A stretch of 64,000 nucleotides of DNA from Vagococcus zengguangii. Its GTDB lineage: Bacteria; Bacillota; Bacilli; Lactobacillales; Vagococcaceae. The DNA is taken from assembly GCF_005145005.1 (NCBI RefSeq), contig NZ_CP039712.1, positions 651,001-715,000 of the forward strand, read 5' to 3'. Of this stretch, positions 11,185 through 21,000 are shown in pieces. The position numbers and the translations under genes are program-made. The notes beneath the pieces are model-generated. The model saw only the letters and a program-made list of their open reading frames with translations, was not told where the DNA came from and did no database searches. The first letter of the stretch is position 1. Every line of letters starts with the position of its first letter.

Positions 11185-11249
11185 GACTTTAGTCTTAGAG
11201 GATAATCAGTCTAACTACACTAAACAAATCAAGCAATAAAAGGTATAAT
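11185..11249 (+). promoter_or_regulatory. Putative liaFSR promoter with upstream dyad
   Basis: A perfect palindrome GACTTTAGTC (11185-11194) lies about 50 bases upstream of TATAAT at 11244-11249; the -35 region (TAAACA) is poor. The ACT-N2-AGT core resembles half-sites described for VraR, the staphylococcal LiaR relative, so autoregulation by LiaR is a reasonable inference. Not proven by sequence alone. Confidence 0.45.
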
Positions 11250-11283
11250 AAAGCAAGAATATCATAGAATAGGAGTATGCTTG

Positions 11284-12027
11284 ATGAAAAATTCATGGAG
11301 AATTTTTATTATAATTGAATTGTTAATGCTACTATTTGTTTTATATAAAGTAGTAAATGAAACCCAAGCGTTAATTTTTTTGATTTTTGGTGTGATTAAT
11401 ATTGTTTTTGCTTTAAAACGTCAACGTCGAAGTAGTTTTAATCTATTTCAGTTGATTATGGGAGCCGTCGTCGTCATGATGAGTTTATTGACAAGCGGAC
11501 CAGTTATTTGGTTCATGTTAGTTTTTGCTATATTATTCTTTGGATTAGTTGGTGTAGAAACGTCAGGTCTTAGTGTGTTAGAACATTTAGATTTAGTTCC
11601 TTGGAAAGATAAGCAAATGATTAATGTTGAATCTGTGGAACCCGAATTGAAAAACGGCAAAAGGTTTAAGCGTCAGTTATTTGGTAATCAACGAATTGGC
11701 TCAACGGTCTATGAATGGGATGATATTAATTTATCGGTATTTTCAGGAGATACGATTATAGATTTAGGTAACACGATTCTTCCTAAAGAGGATAATGTCA
11801 TCATTATTCGTAAAGGATTCGGTCGTACCCGCATTATTGTGCCGATGGGGGTCGGTGTGATGGTTGAACATGCGACAGTCAGTGGAAAATTAGTATTTGA
11901 TGAACAAAGCTATGCGATGAAGAATGAAGCGATTAAAATATTTAGTCATGATTATGATGAAAATGTCCGTCGTGTAAAAATTGTGACCAACACGTTACTA
12001 GGGGATGTAGAGGTAGTAAGAATATGA
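11284..12027 (+). CDS. liaF: LiaF, membrane regulator of the LiaSR system
   Basis: Inhibitory partner of the LiaS kinase in the cell-envelope stress response. 247 residues: four short hydrophobic segments in the first 95 residues, then the soluble LiaF C-terminal domain (GSTVYEWDDINLSVFSGDT, IIRKGFGRTRIIVPMGVGV, ending [12 protein letters not shown]). Two starts are possible; ATG at 11284 lies 9 bases after AGGAG (11270-11274) and is preferred to the TTG at 11281. It overlaps liaS by four bases (ATGA), giving translational coupling. Confidence 0.93.
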   Translation: MKNSWRIFIIIELLMLLFVLYKVVNETQALIFLIFGVINIVFALKRQRRSSFNLFQLIMGAVVVMMSLLTSGPVIWFMLVFAILFFGLVGVETSGLSVLEHLDLVPWKDKQMINVESVEPELKNGKRFKRQLFGNQRIGSTVYEWDDINLSVFSGDTIIDLGNTILPKEDNVIIIRKGFGRTRIIVPMGVGVMVEHATVSGKLVFDEQSYAMKNEAIKIFSHDYDENVRRVKIVTNTLLGDVEVVRI

Positions 12028-13094
12028 AAAATAAAACGAATTATCTCTTTCTTTTTATTTATATTTTCCTATTTACCTTTATCATTTTATTGTTTACATC
12101 GTTTATCGTGCTGACCTCAATGGGACGTAAGTTGTGGATGAAAGCTTTATTTGATTTGTCCGTCTCAATTATCCCTTTATTCTTTTTCTTGATGTTAATG
12201 TCGTTATTAATTGCATTAGTGATTACGATTGTGTCATACTTTATACAGAGAAAACAGTATTTTGAGATTGAAGAGAAAATTGAACAATTAGCGCGTGGTA
12301 ATTACGATCATCAAGTGTTTATTGCAGATGAACAAGACGGTTATCTTGAAGATGAATTATCTCTTCATATTGAATCGTTGCGTAAACAAATGTCAGAAAT
12401 GTCTAAAGAGTTACAAGTCCTTTCTAGTCGACCATATTTAGTTGAAGGCGAATCAAAAGAGGAAATATTGCGGACAGAACGTCATCGTTTAGCTCGTGAA
12501 CTACATGATTCAGTCAGTCAACAATTATTTGCGGCTTCGATGATGTTATCTGCTTTAGTAGAATATACGAAGAAAAATCAAGGTGATGAAAAATTAATGA
12601 AACAGCTTGATACGATTGAAGACATCATCAATGCCTCACAATCAGAAATGCGTGCGTTATTGTTACATTTACGTCCAATTAATTTGGAAGGCAAGAGTTT
12701 ACAAAAAGGAATTGAACAGTTATTACGAGAGTTACAAACCAAAATTAATATCGAACTTGTCTGGGATATTCAAGATATTCCGTTACCTACTACGGTTGAG
12801 GATAACTTATTTAGAATTATTCAAGAGTTGTTTTCTAATACACTTCGTCATGCCAAAGCGAAACGTTTAGAAGTCTATATGAAAAAACAAGAAGAAATGT
12901 TATCATTACGTGTAATTGATGACGGTGTCGGATTTGATACCAGTCAATCGAAAGTTGGAAGTTACGGCTTAACAAACATTCGAGAACGTGTAAACCAAAT
13001 GGGGGGCACATGTAAAATTATCAGTTTTAAAAATAAAGGAACAAGTATTGATATTCGGGTTCCTGTGGTAGGGGAGAGTGTAATAAATGATTAA
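12024..13094 (+). CDS. liaS: LiaS sensor histidine kinase
   Basis: NarL-type sensor kinase of the envelope stress system, 356 residues. Two membrane helices near residues 8-30 and 47-73 enclose a very short outside loop, typical of intramembrane-sensing kinases. A linker follows, then the HisKA_3 domain with the phospho-acceptor in [17 protein letters not shown] (His near residue 160). The ATPase domain shows [16 protein letters not shown] and [12 protein letters not shown]. It overlaps liaF by four bases and liaR by eight, so the three genes form one tightly coupled operon. Confidence 0.95.
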   Translation: MKNKTNYLFLFIYIFLFTFIILLFTSFIVLTSMGRKLWMKALFDLSVSIIPLFFFLMLMSLLIALVITIVSYFIQRKQYFEIEEKIEQLARGNYDHQVFIADEQDGYLEDELSLHIESLRKQMSEMSKELQVLSSRPYLVEGESKEEILRTERHRLARELHDSVSQQLFAASMMLSALVEYTKKNQGDEKLMKQLDTIEDIINASQSEMRALLLHLRPINLEGKSLQKGIEQLLRELQTKINIELVWDIQDIPLPTTVEDNLFRIIQELFSNTLRHAKAKRLEVYMKKQEEMLSLRVIDDGVGFDTSQSKVGSYGLTNIRERVNQMGGTCKIISFKNKGTSIDIRVPVVGESVIND

Positions 13095-13719
13095 GGTGAT
13101 GCTTGTCGATGATCACGAAATGGTTAGATTGGGTGTTTCATCTTATTTATCAATTCAAGATGATATCGAAGTGATAGCCGAAGCCGAAAATGGTCGTATT
13201 GGCTATGAGAAAGCCCTTGAATACAAACCTGACGTTATCTTGATGGATTTAGTCATGGATGAAATGGATGGCATTGAAGCGACCAAATTAATACTAAATG
13301 ATTGGACAGAAGCCAAAATTATTATCGTGACTAGCTTTATTGATGATGAAAAAGTATACCCTGCAATTGAAGCAGGAGCGGCGGGCTATTTATTGAAAAC
13401 TTCATCAGCTAGTGAAATAGCTGATGCGATTCGTTCGACCCATCGTGGTGAAAGAGTTTTAGAACCAGAAGTAACTGGCATGATGATGGAACGCTTAACG
13501 AAAAAAAATGACCCTGTTTTACACGATGAATTAACGAACCGTGAATCAGAAATCTTATTACTTATTTCTGAAGGCAAAAGTAATCAAGAAATTGCCGATG
13601 AATTATTTATTACGTTAAAAACCGTTAAAACACATGTATCAAATATTCTATCTAAATTAGAAGTAGAAGACCGTACGCAAGCGGCGATTTACGCCTTCAA
13701 GCACGGAATTGTAAAGTAA
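13087..13719 (+). CDS. liaR: LiaR response regulator
   Basis: NarL/LuxR-family response regulator of the cell-envelope stress response, 210 residues. The receiver domain has DD at residues 8-9, the phosphorylated aspartate at residue 54 ([12 protein letters not shown]) and a Lys in LLKTSSA. The C-terminal LuxR helix-turn-helix reads [20 protein letters not shown] and [14 protein letters not shown]. In Enterococcus, mutations in liaFSR change susceptibility to daptomycin and activate liaXYZ; a liaXYZ homologue occurs at 60.5-62.9 kb of this window, a likely regulatory target. Confidence 0.95.
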   Translation: MIKVMLVDDHEMVRLGVSSYLSIQDDIEVIAEAENGRIGYEKALEYKPDVILMDLVMDEMDGIEATKLILNDWTEAKIIIVTSFIDDEKVYPAIEAGAAGYLLKTSSASEIADAIRSTHRGERVLEPEVTGMMMERLTKKNDPVLHDELTNRESEILLLISEGKSNQEIADELFITLKTVKTHVSNILSKLEVEDRTQAAIYAFKHGIVK

Positions 13720-13734
13720 AGTGAGGAACAAGTG

Positions 13735-14397
13735 ATGAAGCAAAGTTTTGCAATTATTGGATTAGGTCGTTTCGGTGCTAGTGTTTGTACGACCTTAGTT
13801 GAAACTGGTCAAGAGGTATTAGCAATTGACCGTGATGAGGACCGTGTAAATGAGTACATGGATATCGCTACACATGCGGTTGTTGCAAATGCTGAAGATG
13901 AGATGGCTCTGCGCTCATTAGGCTTACGTAACTTTGATCATGTAATTATTGCGATTGGTGAAGATATTCAAGCGAGTATTTTAGTGACATTAATGGCTAA
14001 AGAGATGGGTGTTAAACGCGTTACAGCAAAAGCACAAAATTTATATCATGCCAAAGTGTTGGAAAAAGTTGGTGCGGACCATGTTGTCCATCCAGAAAGA
14101 GATATGGGAGAGCGTGTCGCCCATCATTTAATTTCAAAAAATATTTTAGATTATTTAGAATTATCAGAAGAATATTCGATTGCAGAAATTCGTATTGAAA
14201 ATCATAAATTTGTTGATCGTACGTTACTTGAGTTAAATTTACGCCAAAGATTTGGACTAAACGTCGTTGCAATTAAGCGCGAGGGTGTAAAATTAATTGT
14301 GTCACCTTCAGCTGATGAGATGGTACGCTTAAATGATACGCTGTTCGTTATTGGTGAGACAGTCGACGTGGAACGTTTTGATGAAATCATGAACTAA
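13735..14397 (+). CDS. ktrA: KtrA/TrkA-type potassium channel gating subunit
   Basis: Cytoplasmic RCK protein that gates a KtrB-type K+ channel. 220 residues. The N-terminal Rossmann domain has IIGLGRFGAS with the acidic LAIDRDEDRV strand end that selects nucleotide; the RCK_C domain starts near residue 135. ATG at 13735 is preferred to GTG at 13732 because it lies 8 bases after AGG. No ktrB lies beside it; the membrane subunit must be elsewhere. It follows liaR by only 15 bases without a terminator, so it may be read from the lia promoter. RCK_C domains of this family can bind cyclic di-AMP. Confidence 0.9.
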   Translation: MKQSFAIIGLGRFGASVCTTLVETGQEVLAIDRDEDRVNEYMDIATHAVVANAEDEMALRSLGLRNFDHVIIAIGEDIQASILVTLMAKEMGVKRVTAKAQNLYHAKVLEKVGADHVVHPERDMGERVAHHLISKNILDYLELSEEYSIAEIRIENHKFVDRTLLELNLRQRFGLNVVAIKREGVKLIVSPSADEMVRLNDTLFVIGETVDVERFDEIMN

Positions 14398-14423
14398 GAA
14401 CTCTTTTTTAGGGTTCTTTTTTT
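14397..14423 (+). terminator. Terminator after ktrA
   Basis: AAGAACTC / GGGTTCTT stem with a T-rich loop and seven to eight T residues. It also closes the liaFSR-ktrA transcript. Confidence 0.82.
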
Positions 14424-14500
14424 GAGCGCGAAAAACGTCAAAATATGCACTCTATGTTATGATTAATGTACAAAGCGTTGAAGAAAGTGTGGTAAAGTAG

Positions 14501-14791
14501 ATGAAAATTACTGTAACAGATAAAGCAGAAAAATGGTTCCGTGATGAATTAGGCGTTGAAAATGGTGGGTATGTTCACTTTTTTGGTAAATACGGTGGTG
14601 GGACAAATGTTCATGCTGGATTTTCAACTGGTATGCGTGTAGAGGAGCCTGCTGATGCGGTAGTCACAATGGAACAAAATGGTATTACTTATTTTATCGA
14701 CAGCACAGATGAGTGGTTCTTTGCTGATTACGATTTAACGGTTGATTTTGACGAACAAAAAGATGAACCTATTTATACTTATTCAGAATAA
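14501..14791 (+). CDS. yneR: YneR-like HesB-related small protein
   Basis: 96-residue protein matching the YneR group of HesB/IscA-like proteins: MKITVTDKAEKWFRDELG, HFFGKYGGGTNVHAGFSTG and YFIDSTDEWFF. True IscA proteins bind iron or Fe-S clusters through three conserved cysteines; this protein contains no cysteine at all, so Fe-S scaffold function is unlikely to work by that chemistry. Role unknown. Its stop codon lies 5 bases before a terminator shared with the convergent DUF1189 gene. Confidence 0.85.
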   Translation: MKITVTDKAEKWFRDELGVENGGYVHFFGKYGGGTNVHAGFSTGMRVEEPADAVVTMEQNGITYFIDSTDEWFFADYDLTVDFDEQKDEPIYTYSE

Positions 14792-14796
14792 AAAAT

Positions 14797-14827
14797 AACT
14801 AGTCGCGATTGCGGCTAGTTGTTTTTG
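14797..14827. terminator. Bidirectional terminator yneR / DUF1189
   Basis: AACTAGTCGC / GCGGCTAGTT stem with A and T flanks. Its right arm contains the stop codon of the minus-strand DUF1189 gene. Confidence 0.85.
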
Positions 14828-15639
14828 TCTTGAGAGTTGATAATTTGTTTTTTTATTTGTCTAATATTATGAGCGTAGATAACTACGGTTACCATAATGA
14901 TTAACGACAGTGAATCTAGAGAGGGAAAGAATATTGAAAGAATTGTTGAGGCAATGACGGGTAAAGTTGATGCTACCATAAATAATTTGTACGAATTATT
15001 TAACTTTAGGCCTAACACACGCGCTCGTTCAAATGTATGACCAATTAGTGTGCCGAGTAGTAAGTATAGGGCAAAAGTGATCATTGTTGGGATCCATGTT
15101 AATAATAGGATGGTTAGCGCTAGAATAGTTCTTTGAGAAGCACCGATTTGAGCGGTTTTAAAAACGACTTGGCTGAAATAGTCTTGGTCGATGTTTTTGT
15201 AGCTAATCGTCAAAATATTTTTACCAATCAAACTGATAAACGGATTATTATCATTAACCGCAATCATTAACTCATCTTTTAAGTAACCCAATCCAATTTG
15301 GTTACCAACTAAGCGATCCTTAACGTCTTTAGCTGTCAATTTATCTTCGGGGTCAAACACATACAATAGGTAATCAGATTCATAAAGAAAGCTGTCACTC
15401 GCTTCTTTAGTAGCAAGTTGATTGTCTTCAAATGTGAACGCTGGTGTTTGTCTAACGATTTCTTGGATACTATTTTCTACTTGTTTTGTTTGGTTAAACG
15501 TTAAAAACATTAACGGTAAACTTAAAATAAGCGTTAAAAGTAAGAAATAGGGAATGACCACTTTTTTTGATAAACGATTTGACAAAAAAAGGTTTTGTGG
15601 ATGCAATATAGCTTCCTTAAATAATTTGAAAATGTTCAT
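14815..15639 (-). CDS. DUF1189 family membrane protein
   Basis: 274-residue integral membrane protein. Membrane helices are visible near residues 28-48 (VVIPYFLLLTLILSLPLMFL), 170-200 (LALTILLLTWIPTMITFALY) and two more near the C-terminus (about 219-255); between the first and second is an extracellular domain of roughly 115 residues. The layout and the N-terminal LFKEAILHPQNLFLS match DUF1189. Function unknown for the family. AGGAG lies 10 bases before the ATG. It is divergent from sodA. Confidence 0.8.
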   Translation of the reverse strand: MNIFKLFKEAILHPQNLFLSNRLSKKVVIPYFLLLTLILSLPLMFLTFNQTKQVENSIQEIVRQTPAFTFEDNQLATKEASDSFLYESDYLLYVFDPEDKLTAKDVKDRLVGNQIGLGYLKDELMIAVNDNNPFISLIGKNILTISYKNIDQDYFSQVVFKTAQIGASQRTILALTILLLTWIPTMITFALYLLLGTLIGHTFERARVLGLKLNNSYKLFMVASTLPVIASTILSIFFPSLDSLSLIIMVTVVIYAHNIRQIKKQIINSQDKNN

Positions 15640-15728
15640 AGATAGATTACTCCTAATTAATAGTTATTCTATAATTGTATATGTTTATAAGCTAAATTAC
15701 AAAATAAATTCACTCTTAAGCATTACTA

Positions 15729-15757
15729 TTGTCAAACGAGTGATTAAATGATACATT
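15729..15757 (+). promoter_or_regulatory. Promoter of sodA
   Basis: TTGTCA (15729-15734), exactly 17 bases, TACATT (15752-15757) with an upstream TG-like extension (ATGA). About 40 bases before the sodA start. Confidence 0.65.
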
Positions 15758-15796
15758 TTTTTATGTAGGATAAAAAAACTTTTAGGAGGAACTACC

Positions 15797-16405
15797 ATGA
15801 CATACCAATTACCAGAACTACCATATGCATATGATGCATTAGAACCACATATTGATGAATTAACGATGCATTTACATCACGATAAACACCATAACACATA
15901 CGTTACTAACTTAAACGCAGCAATCGAAAAATATCCAGAATTAGCTGAAAAATCAATCGACGAATTAGTCGCTGACTTAGCTAACGTACCTGCTGATATC
16001 CAAACAGCTGTACGTAACAACGGTGGTGGCCATGCCAACCATACTTTCTTCTGGGAAATTATGGGACCAAACGGTGGTGGTGAACCAACTGGCGAAATTA
16101 AAGAAGCAATCGACGCTAAATTTGGTAGCTATGAAGCTTTCCAAGCAGAATTTACTGCAGCAGCAACTGGCCGTTTCGGTTCAGGATGGGCATGGTTAGT
16201 TGTAAATAACGGCGAATTAGAAGTTATGTCAACTGCTAACCAAGACTCACCTTTATCAGAAGGTAAAACACCTGTATTAGGTATCGATGTTTGGGAACAT
16301 GCTTACTACAAAAAATATAGTAACGTGCGTCCTGATTACATTAAAGCATTCTTTAATGTTATTAACTGGGATGAAGTTAACAAACGTTACGCAGCTGCAA
16401 AATAA
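15797..16405 (+). CDS. sodA: Superoxide dismutase, Mn/Fe family
   Basis: Cytoplasmic enzyme that converts superoxide to oxygen and hydrogen peroxide. 202 residues, complete. Metal ligands are visible: His27 in [13 protein letters not shown], the His in HANHTFFW, and Asp and His in [11 protein letters not shown]. The [12 protein letters not shown] and [11 protein letters not shown] stretches favour the manganese type, but Mn and Fe forms cannot be separated safely by eye. AGGAGG at 15783-15788. Monocistronic, with its own promoter and terminator. Confidence 0.96.
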   Translation: MTYQLPELPYAYDALEPHIDELTMHLHHDKHHNTYVTNLNAAIEKYPELAEKSIDELVADLANVPADIQTAVRNNGGGHANHTFFWEIMGPNGGGEPTGEIKEAIDAKFGSYEAFQAEFTAAATGRFGSGWAWLVVNNGELEVMSTANQDSPLSEGKTPVLGIDVWEHAYYKKYSNVRPDYIKAFFNVINWDEVNKRYAAAK

Positions 16406-16420
16406 TTAGAAGATAACATT

Positions 16421-16455
16421 AAAAGGTGTGACTAAATAGTCACACCTTTTTTTGG
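16421..16455 (+). terminator. Terminator after sodA
   Basis: Perfect AAAAGGTGTGACTA / TAGTCACACCTTTT hairpin continuing into a T run. Confidence 0.92.
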
Positions 16456-16541
16456 TTTTTATGTCATAGAATTGAGGATTAGCACCGGTATTTTCATGGA
16501 AATATGCTATAATAAGATGAATTCTAAAGGAGGTCTTGAAA

Positions 16542-16832
16542 ATGACTAATGAAAATGAACATCAATTAGCATTGTCTGTTTTGAATAATGAAGCCAATAA
16601 GATTAGAACATTAATTAATAGTCAACGTAATCACCTTTGTATCTCTCAGTGTAAGGCCTTTGAAGAGGTGGTAGATACACAAATGTATGGTTTTAGTCGT
16701 CAAATAGATTTTGCTACTAAAATGAATATATTAAACCCTGAAGAAGGACAATTAATTTTGGCAGATTTAGAGCGTGAATTAAATAAAGTCTATGTCGATG
16801 TCTATGAAACACAAAAGGAAATGCAAGAATAG
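16542..16832 (+). CDS. ylaN: YlaN family protein
   Basis: Small helical cytoplasmic protein, 96 residues, matching YlaN (DUF1507): ALSVLNNEANKIRTLI, then SQCKAFEEVVDTQMYGFSRQ. The start is ATG at 16542, 8 bases after the excellent site AGGAGG (16528-16533); the in-frame TTG at 16536 is only 2 bases away and is rejected. In B. subtilis YlaN takes part in iron homeostasis with Fur and the gene lies just upstream of ftsW, as here. A TATAAT lies at 16507-16514. It begins the ylaN-ftsW-pyc run. Confidence 0.92.
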   Translation: MTNENEHQLALSVLNNEANKIRTLINSQRNHLCISQCKAFEEVVDTQMYGFSRQIDFATKMNILNPEEGQLILADLERELNKVYVDVYETQKEMQE

Positions 16833-16845
16833 AGGAGTGTAGTTA

Positions 16846-18015
16846 GTGGTAAATAAGCCAAAGAAACGTTATTTTTTAGATTACGGAATTTTAATTCCGT
16901 ACATTGCTTTGTCAATCATCGGGGTTGTGATGGTTTATAGCGCAACTGCTTATCGTTTAATTAATGCAGGTGCTAATGAGTTTAGTGGGGGAATAAAACA
17001 GGCGGCGTTTTTTATCGTCGGGTTGATTTTAATTTATATCATTTACCACATGAAAATTGATTTTTTACGTAACAAGCGAGTCATTAATATTAGTTTAGCC
17101 GCGATTATTGGGATGCTAATGTTAACGCTTATTATCGGAACGGCGTTAGGGGGAGCTAAGGGTTGGATTACTGTAGCGGGTGTTCAAATTCAACCGGTTG
17201 AATTCTTAAAAATTATCGTCATTTGGTATTTATCCAATGTCGTAGCCTCGCGTCAAGCAGAAATTCAAAGAAGCTTTACACAGTCATTCTTTGGTCCGAT
17301 GATTGCGATTGGCATTAGTGTTTTTCTATTGCTATTACAGCCAGATACTGGTGGTGCAGCTATTGTAGTCTTACTGACATTGGTTATGTTATTAGCGAGT
17401 GGTATCAGTTATTGGTACGGTATCGCTGTAACGGGTGGCGGTGTAGCACTAAGTGTGATTGCTATCGAGTTTGTGACGTTAATTGGGAAATATTTTTTAC
17501 CAGAATATATCGTTAACCGTTTCTTAGTTTTTAGAAATCCATTTATCGATCCCTACGCTTCAGGGATGCAGATGATTCAATCGTATTATGCGATGTTTAA
17601 TGGTGGTCTTTTTGGACGTGGATTAGGGAATAGCATCCAGAAAAAAGGCTTCCTACCTGTTGCCGAATCAGATTTTATTTTTTCAATTATTATTGAAGAG
17701 TTAGGCTTAATTGCGGCAATTATCATTTTATGTATCTTGCTGTTTTTAATTTTACGTATTTTAGCCGTCGGAATTAGTGCCACAAGTACATTTAATTCTA
17801 TGATGTGTATCGGAATTAGTGCGATGATGTTGATTCAAACGTTTATCAATGTCGGTGGTATTACCGGTTTAATTCCCATGACTGGTGTAACATTTCCCTT
17901 TATAAGTCAAGGGGGATCAAGTTTTATTGCTCTATCAATTGGCGTTGGATTAGCACTAAATATTCGCGCTGATGAATTACGAAAAAAACATCAACGTCAT
18001 ATCGAAGCATTATAG
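16846..18015 (+). CDS. ftsW: FtsW, septal peptidoglycan glycosyltransferase
   Basis: SEDS-family polymerase that joins lipid II at the division septum together with a class B PBP. 389 residues with about ten membrane helices. Family motifs: LLLLQPDTGGAAIVVLL, FNGGLFGRGLGNS, FIFSIIIEELGL and PMTGVTFPFISQGGSS. GTG start at 16846, preceded by GAGGAG. The position between ylaN and pyc matches B. subtilis and favours FtsW over the paralogue RodA. Confidence 0.95.
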   Translation: MVNKPKKRYFLDYGILIPYIALSIIGVVMVYSATAYRLINAGANEFSGGIKQAAFFIVGLILIYIIYHMKIDFLRNKRVINISLAAIIGMLMLTLIIGTALGGAKGWITVAGVQIQPVEFLKIIVIWYLSNVVASRQAEIQRSFTQSFFGPMIAIGISVFLLLLQPDTGGAAIVVLLTLVMLLASGISYWYGIAVTGGGVALSVIAIEFVTLIGKYFLPEYIVNRFLVFRNPFIDPYASGMQMIQSYYAMFNGGLFGRGLGNSIQKKGFLPVAESDFIFSIIIEELGLIAAIIILCILLFLILRILAVGISATSTFNSMMCIGISAMMLIQTFINVGGITGLIPMTGVTFPFISQGGSSFIALSIGVGLALNIRADELRKKHQRHIEAL

Positions 18016-18041
18016 TTAGCTAAATAAAGGAGACTGTAGCC

Positions 18042-21000
18042 ATGAAAAAAGTGTTAGTAGCAAATCGTGGAGAGATCGCGATTAGAATTTTCCGTGCATG
18101 TACGGAATTAGGTATTCCCACTGTAGGAATTTATGCGATAGAAGATGAAGAATCTATTCACCGTTTTAAAGCTGATGAAGCCTACGTAGTTGGAGAAGGC
18201 AAAAAGCCGATTGATGCCTATTTAGATATCGAAGACATTATTCGCATCGCTAAAGAAACAGGAGCTGATGCGATTCATCCTGGTTATGGTTTATTATCTG
18301 AAAATCTAACATTTGCCATGCGTTGTGAAGCAGAAGGAATTAAATTTATTGGTCCTTCAACGGAACATTTAGATATGTTCGGTGATAAAATTAAAGCCAA
18401 AGAAGCGGCCATTAGTGCCGGCTTACAATCAATTCCAGGTTCAGATGGCCCCGTTACATCAGTTGATGATGTCTATGCGTTTGGTCAAGCCTATGGTTAT
18501 CCGGTAATGATTAAAGCAGCGCTCGGTGGGGGTGGTCGTGGTATGCGAATTGTGCAATCCGAAGAGGAAGTAGCCGACGCTTTCCACCGTGCAAGTAGTG
18601 AAGCAAAAGCAGCTTTCGGTAGTGATGAAGTATATGTTGAAAAATATATTCAAAACCCTAAACATATTGAAGTTCAAATCTTAGGTGACGAGCACGGTAA
18701 TGTCGTTCATTTATTTGAACGCGACTGTTCGATTCAACGTCGTCATCAAAAAGTTGTTGAAATTGCCCCATGTATTTCTTTACCACTAGCACTTCGTCAA
18801 GAAATTTGTGACGCAGCCGTTCAGTTGATGAAACATGTGGCGTATTATAATGCCGGGACTGTCGAGTTTTTAGTCGAGGGTGACAAGTTTTACTTTATCG
18901 AGGTCAATCCGCGCGTCCAAGTTGAGCATACGATTACTGAAATGATTACTGATATTGATATTGTAGTGTCACAAATCGAAATTGCTCAAGGAAAATCATT
19001 AGCTGAAATAGGTATTCCTGAACAAGCCGATTTAACGTTTAGAGGGGCGGCGATTCAATGTCGTATCACAACGGAAGACCCAAGTAACGACTTCATGCCA
19101 GATACGGGTAAAATTGATACGTACCGTTCACCAGGTGGAATGGGCATTCGTTTAGATGTTGGGAACGCTTATGCTGGTGCTGAGGTTACACCTTATTTTG
19201 ACTCGTTATTGGTTAAAGTATGTACATATGGGAATACCTTCAACAAAGCTGTTTCAACCATGCAACGTGCTTTGAAAGAATTCCGAATTCGAGGTGTTAA
19301 AACGAATATCCGTTTCTTAGAAAACGTCTTAGCTCACGACTCATTCCAAAGTGGTGAGTTTAATACAACCTTTATTGATACAACACCTGAGTTATTTGAT
19401 TTTCCACGTGTTTCAGATCGCAGTAATAAAATGTTGAAGTATATTGGTGAAGTGACAATTAATGGCTTCCCTGGTATTAATGAAGAGCGAAAACCAGCCT
19501 TTGAAAAACCTAAAGAAGTCTTTATTCAATCCACACGAAATATTCCGGTTACGGCAAAGACTATTTTAGATACACAAGGTGCCGAAGCTGTTAGTGAGTG
19601 GGTCAAAAATCAAGATGCGTTGTTATTAACTGATACAACGTTTAGAGATGCTCATCAAAGTTTATTAGCAACACGTGTGCGTACTAAGGATCTAGTAGGT
19701 ATTGCTCGTCAAAGTGAATTAGCAATGCCGCATCTTTTTTCAAGTGAGATGTGGGGCGGCGCGACGTTTGATGTGGCCTATCGTTTCTTAAACGAGGATC
19801 CGTGGGAACGTTTGAAACTCATTCGTGAAGCAATGCCTAATACATTGTTACAAATGTTATTCCGTGGTTCAAATGCTGTCGGTTACCAAAACTATCCAGA
19901 CAATGTGATTGAAGGATTTATTAAACAAGCCGCTCAAAATGGTGTGGATGTCTTCAGAATATTTGATAGCTTAAACTGGTTACCGCAAATGGAGAAAAGT
20001 ATTCAAGCTGTTCGAGATAACGGGAAAATTGCCGAAGGAACCATTTGTTACACAGGTGATGTTTTATCAACAACGAGAACCAAATATGATATTAATTACT
20101 ATGTTGAAATGGCTTTAGAATTGGAAAAAATGGGCGCGCATATTATCGGAATAAAAGATATGGCGGGGTTATTGAAACCACAAGCAGCCTATCATCTAAT
20201 TAGTGCCTTGAAAGATAAGGTTTCATTACCAATTCATTTGCATACACATGATACAAGTGGTAATGGAATTATTACTTACTCAGCTGCTACACGTGCTGGT
20301 GTCGATATTGTCGATGTGGCTATCAGCTCATTAAGTGGTAATACGAGCCAACCAAGTATGGGAAGTTTGTACTATGCCCTAGGTGAAGGTGAGCGTACGC
20401 CAGCTATTAATATGAAAAATGTTCAACAAATTAATCATTATTGGGAAAGTGTTCGTCGTTATTATGCTCCGTTTGAAAACGGCATGAACGCACCACATAC
20501 GGAAGTCTATCAACACGAAATGCCAGGTGGTCAATATTCTAACTTGCAACAACAAGCCAAAGCGGTTGGATTAGAAGATCGTTGGTATGAAGTGAAACAA
20601 GTTTACGCAGATGTTAACCAAATGTTTGGAGATATTGTGAAAGTGACACCTTCTTCAAAAGTAGTCGGCGATATGGCGTTATTTATGATTCAAAACAATT
20701 TAACTGAAGAATTAATTTACGAAAAAGGCGATACCTTGAGTTTCCCTGATTCAGTTGTGAGTTTCTTTCAAGGTGATTTAGGACAGCCAACGGGAGGCTT
20801 CCCACCGCAACTTAAAGAGGTTATTTTACAAGGAAAACCATCGATTGAAGTACGTCCTGGTAGCTTAGCAAAACCGATTGATTTTGACGAAACGAAAATG
20901 GAATTAGCTAAATTAATTGGCTATGAACCATCGCAAGAAGAAGTGTTAAGTTATATTATGTACCCGCAAGTTTTTCTAGATTATCGTAAAATGAACGACC

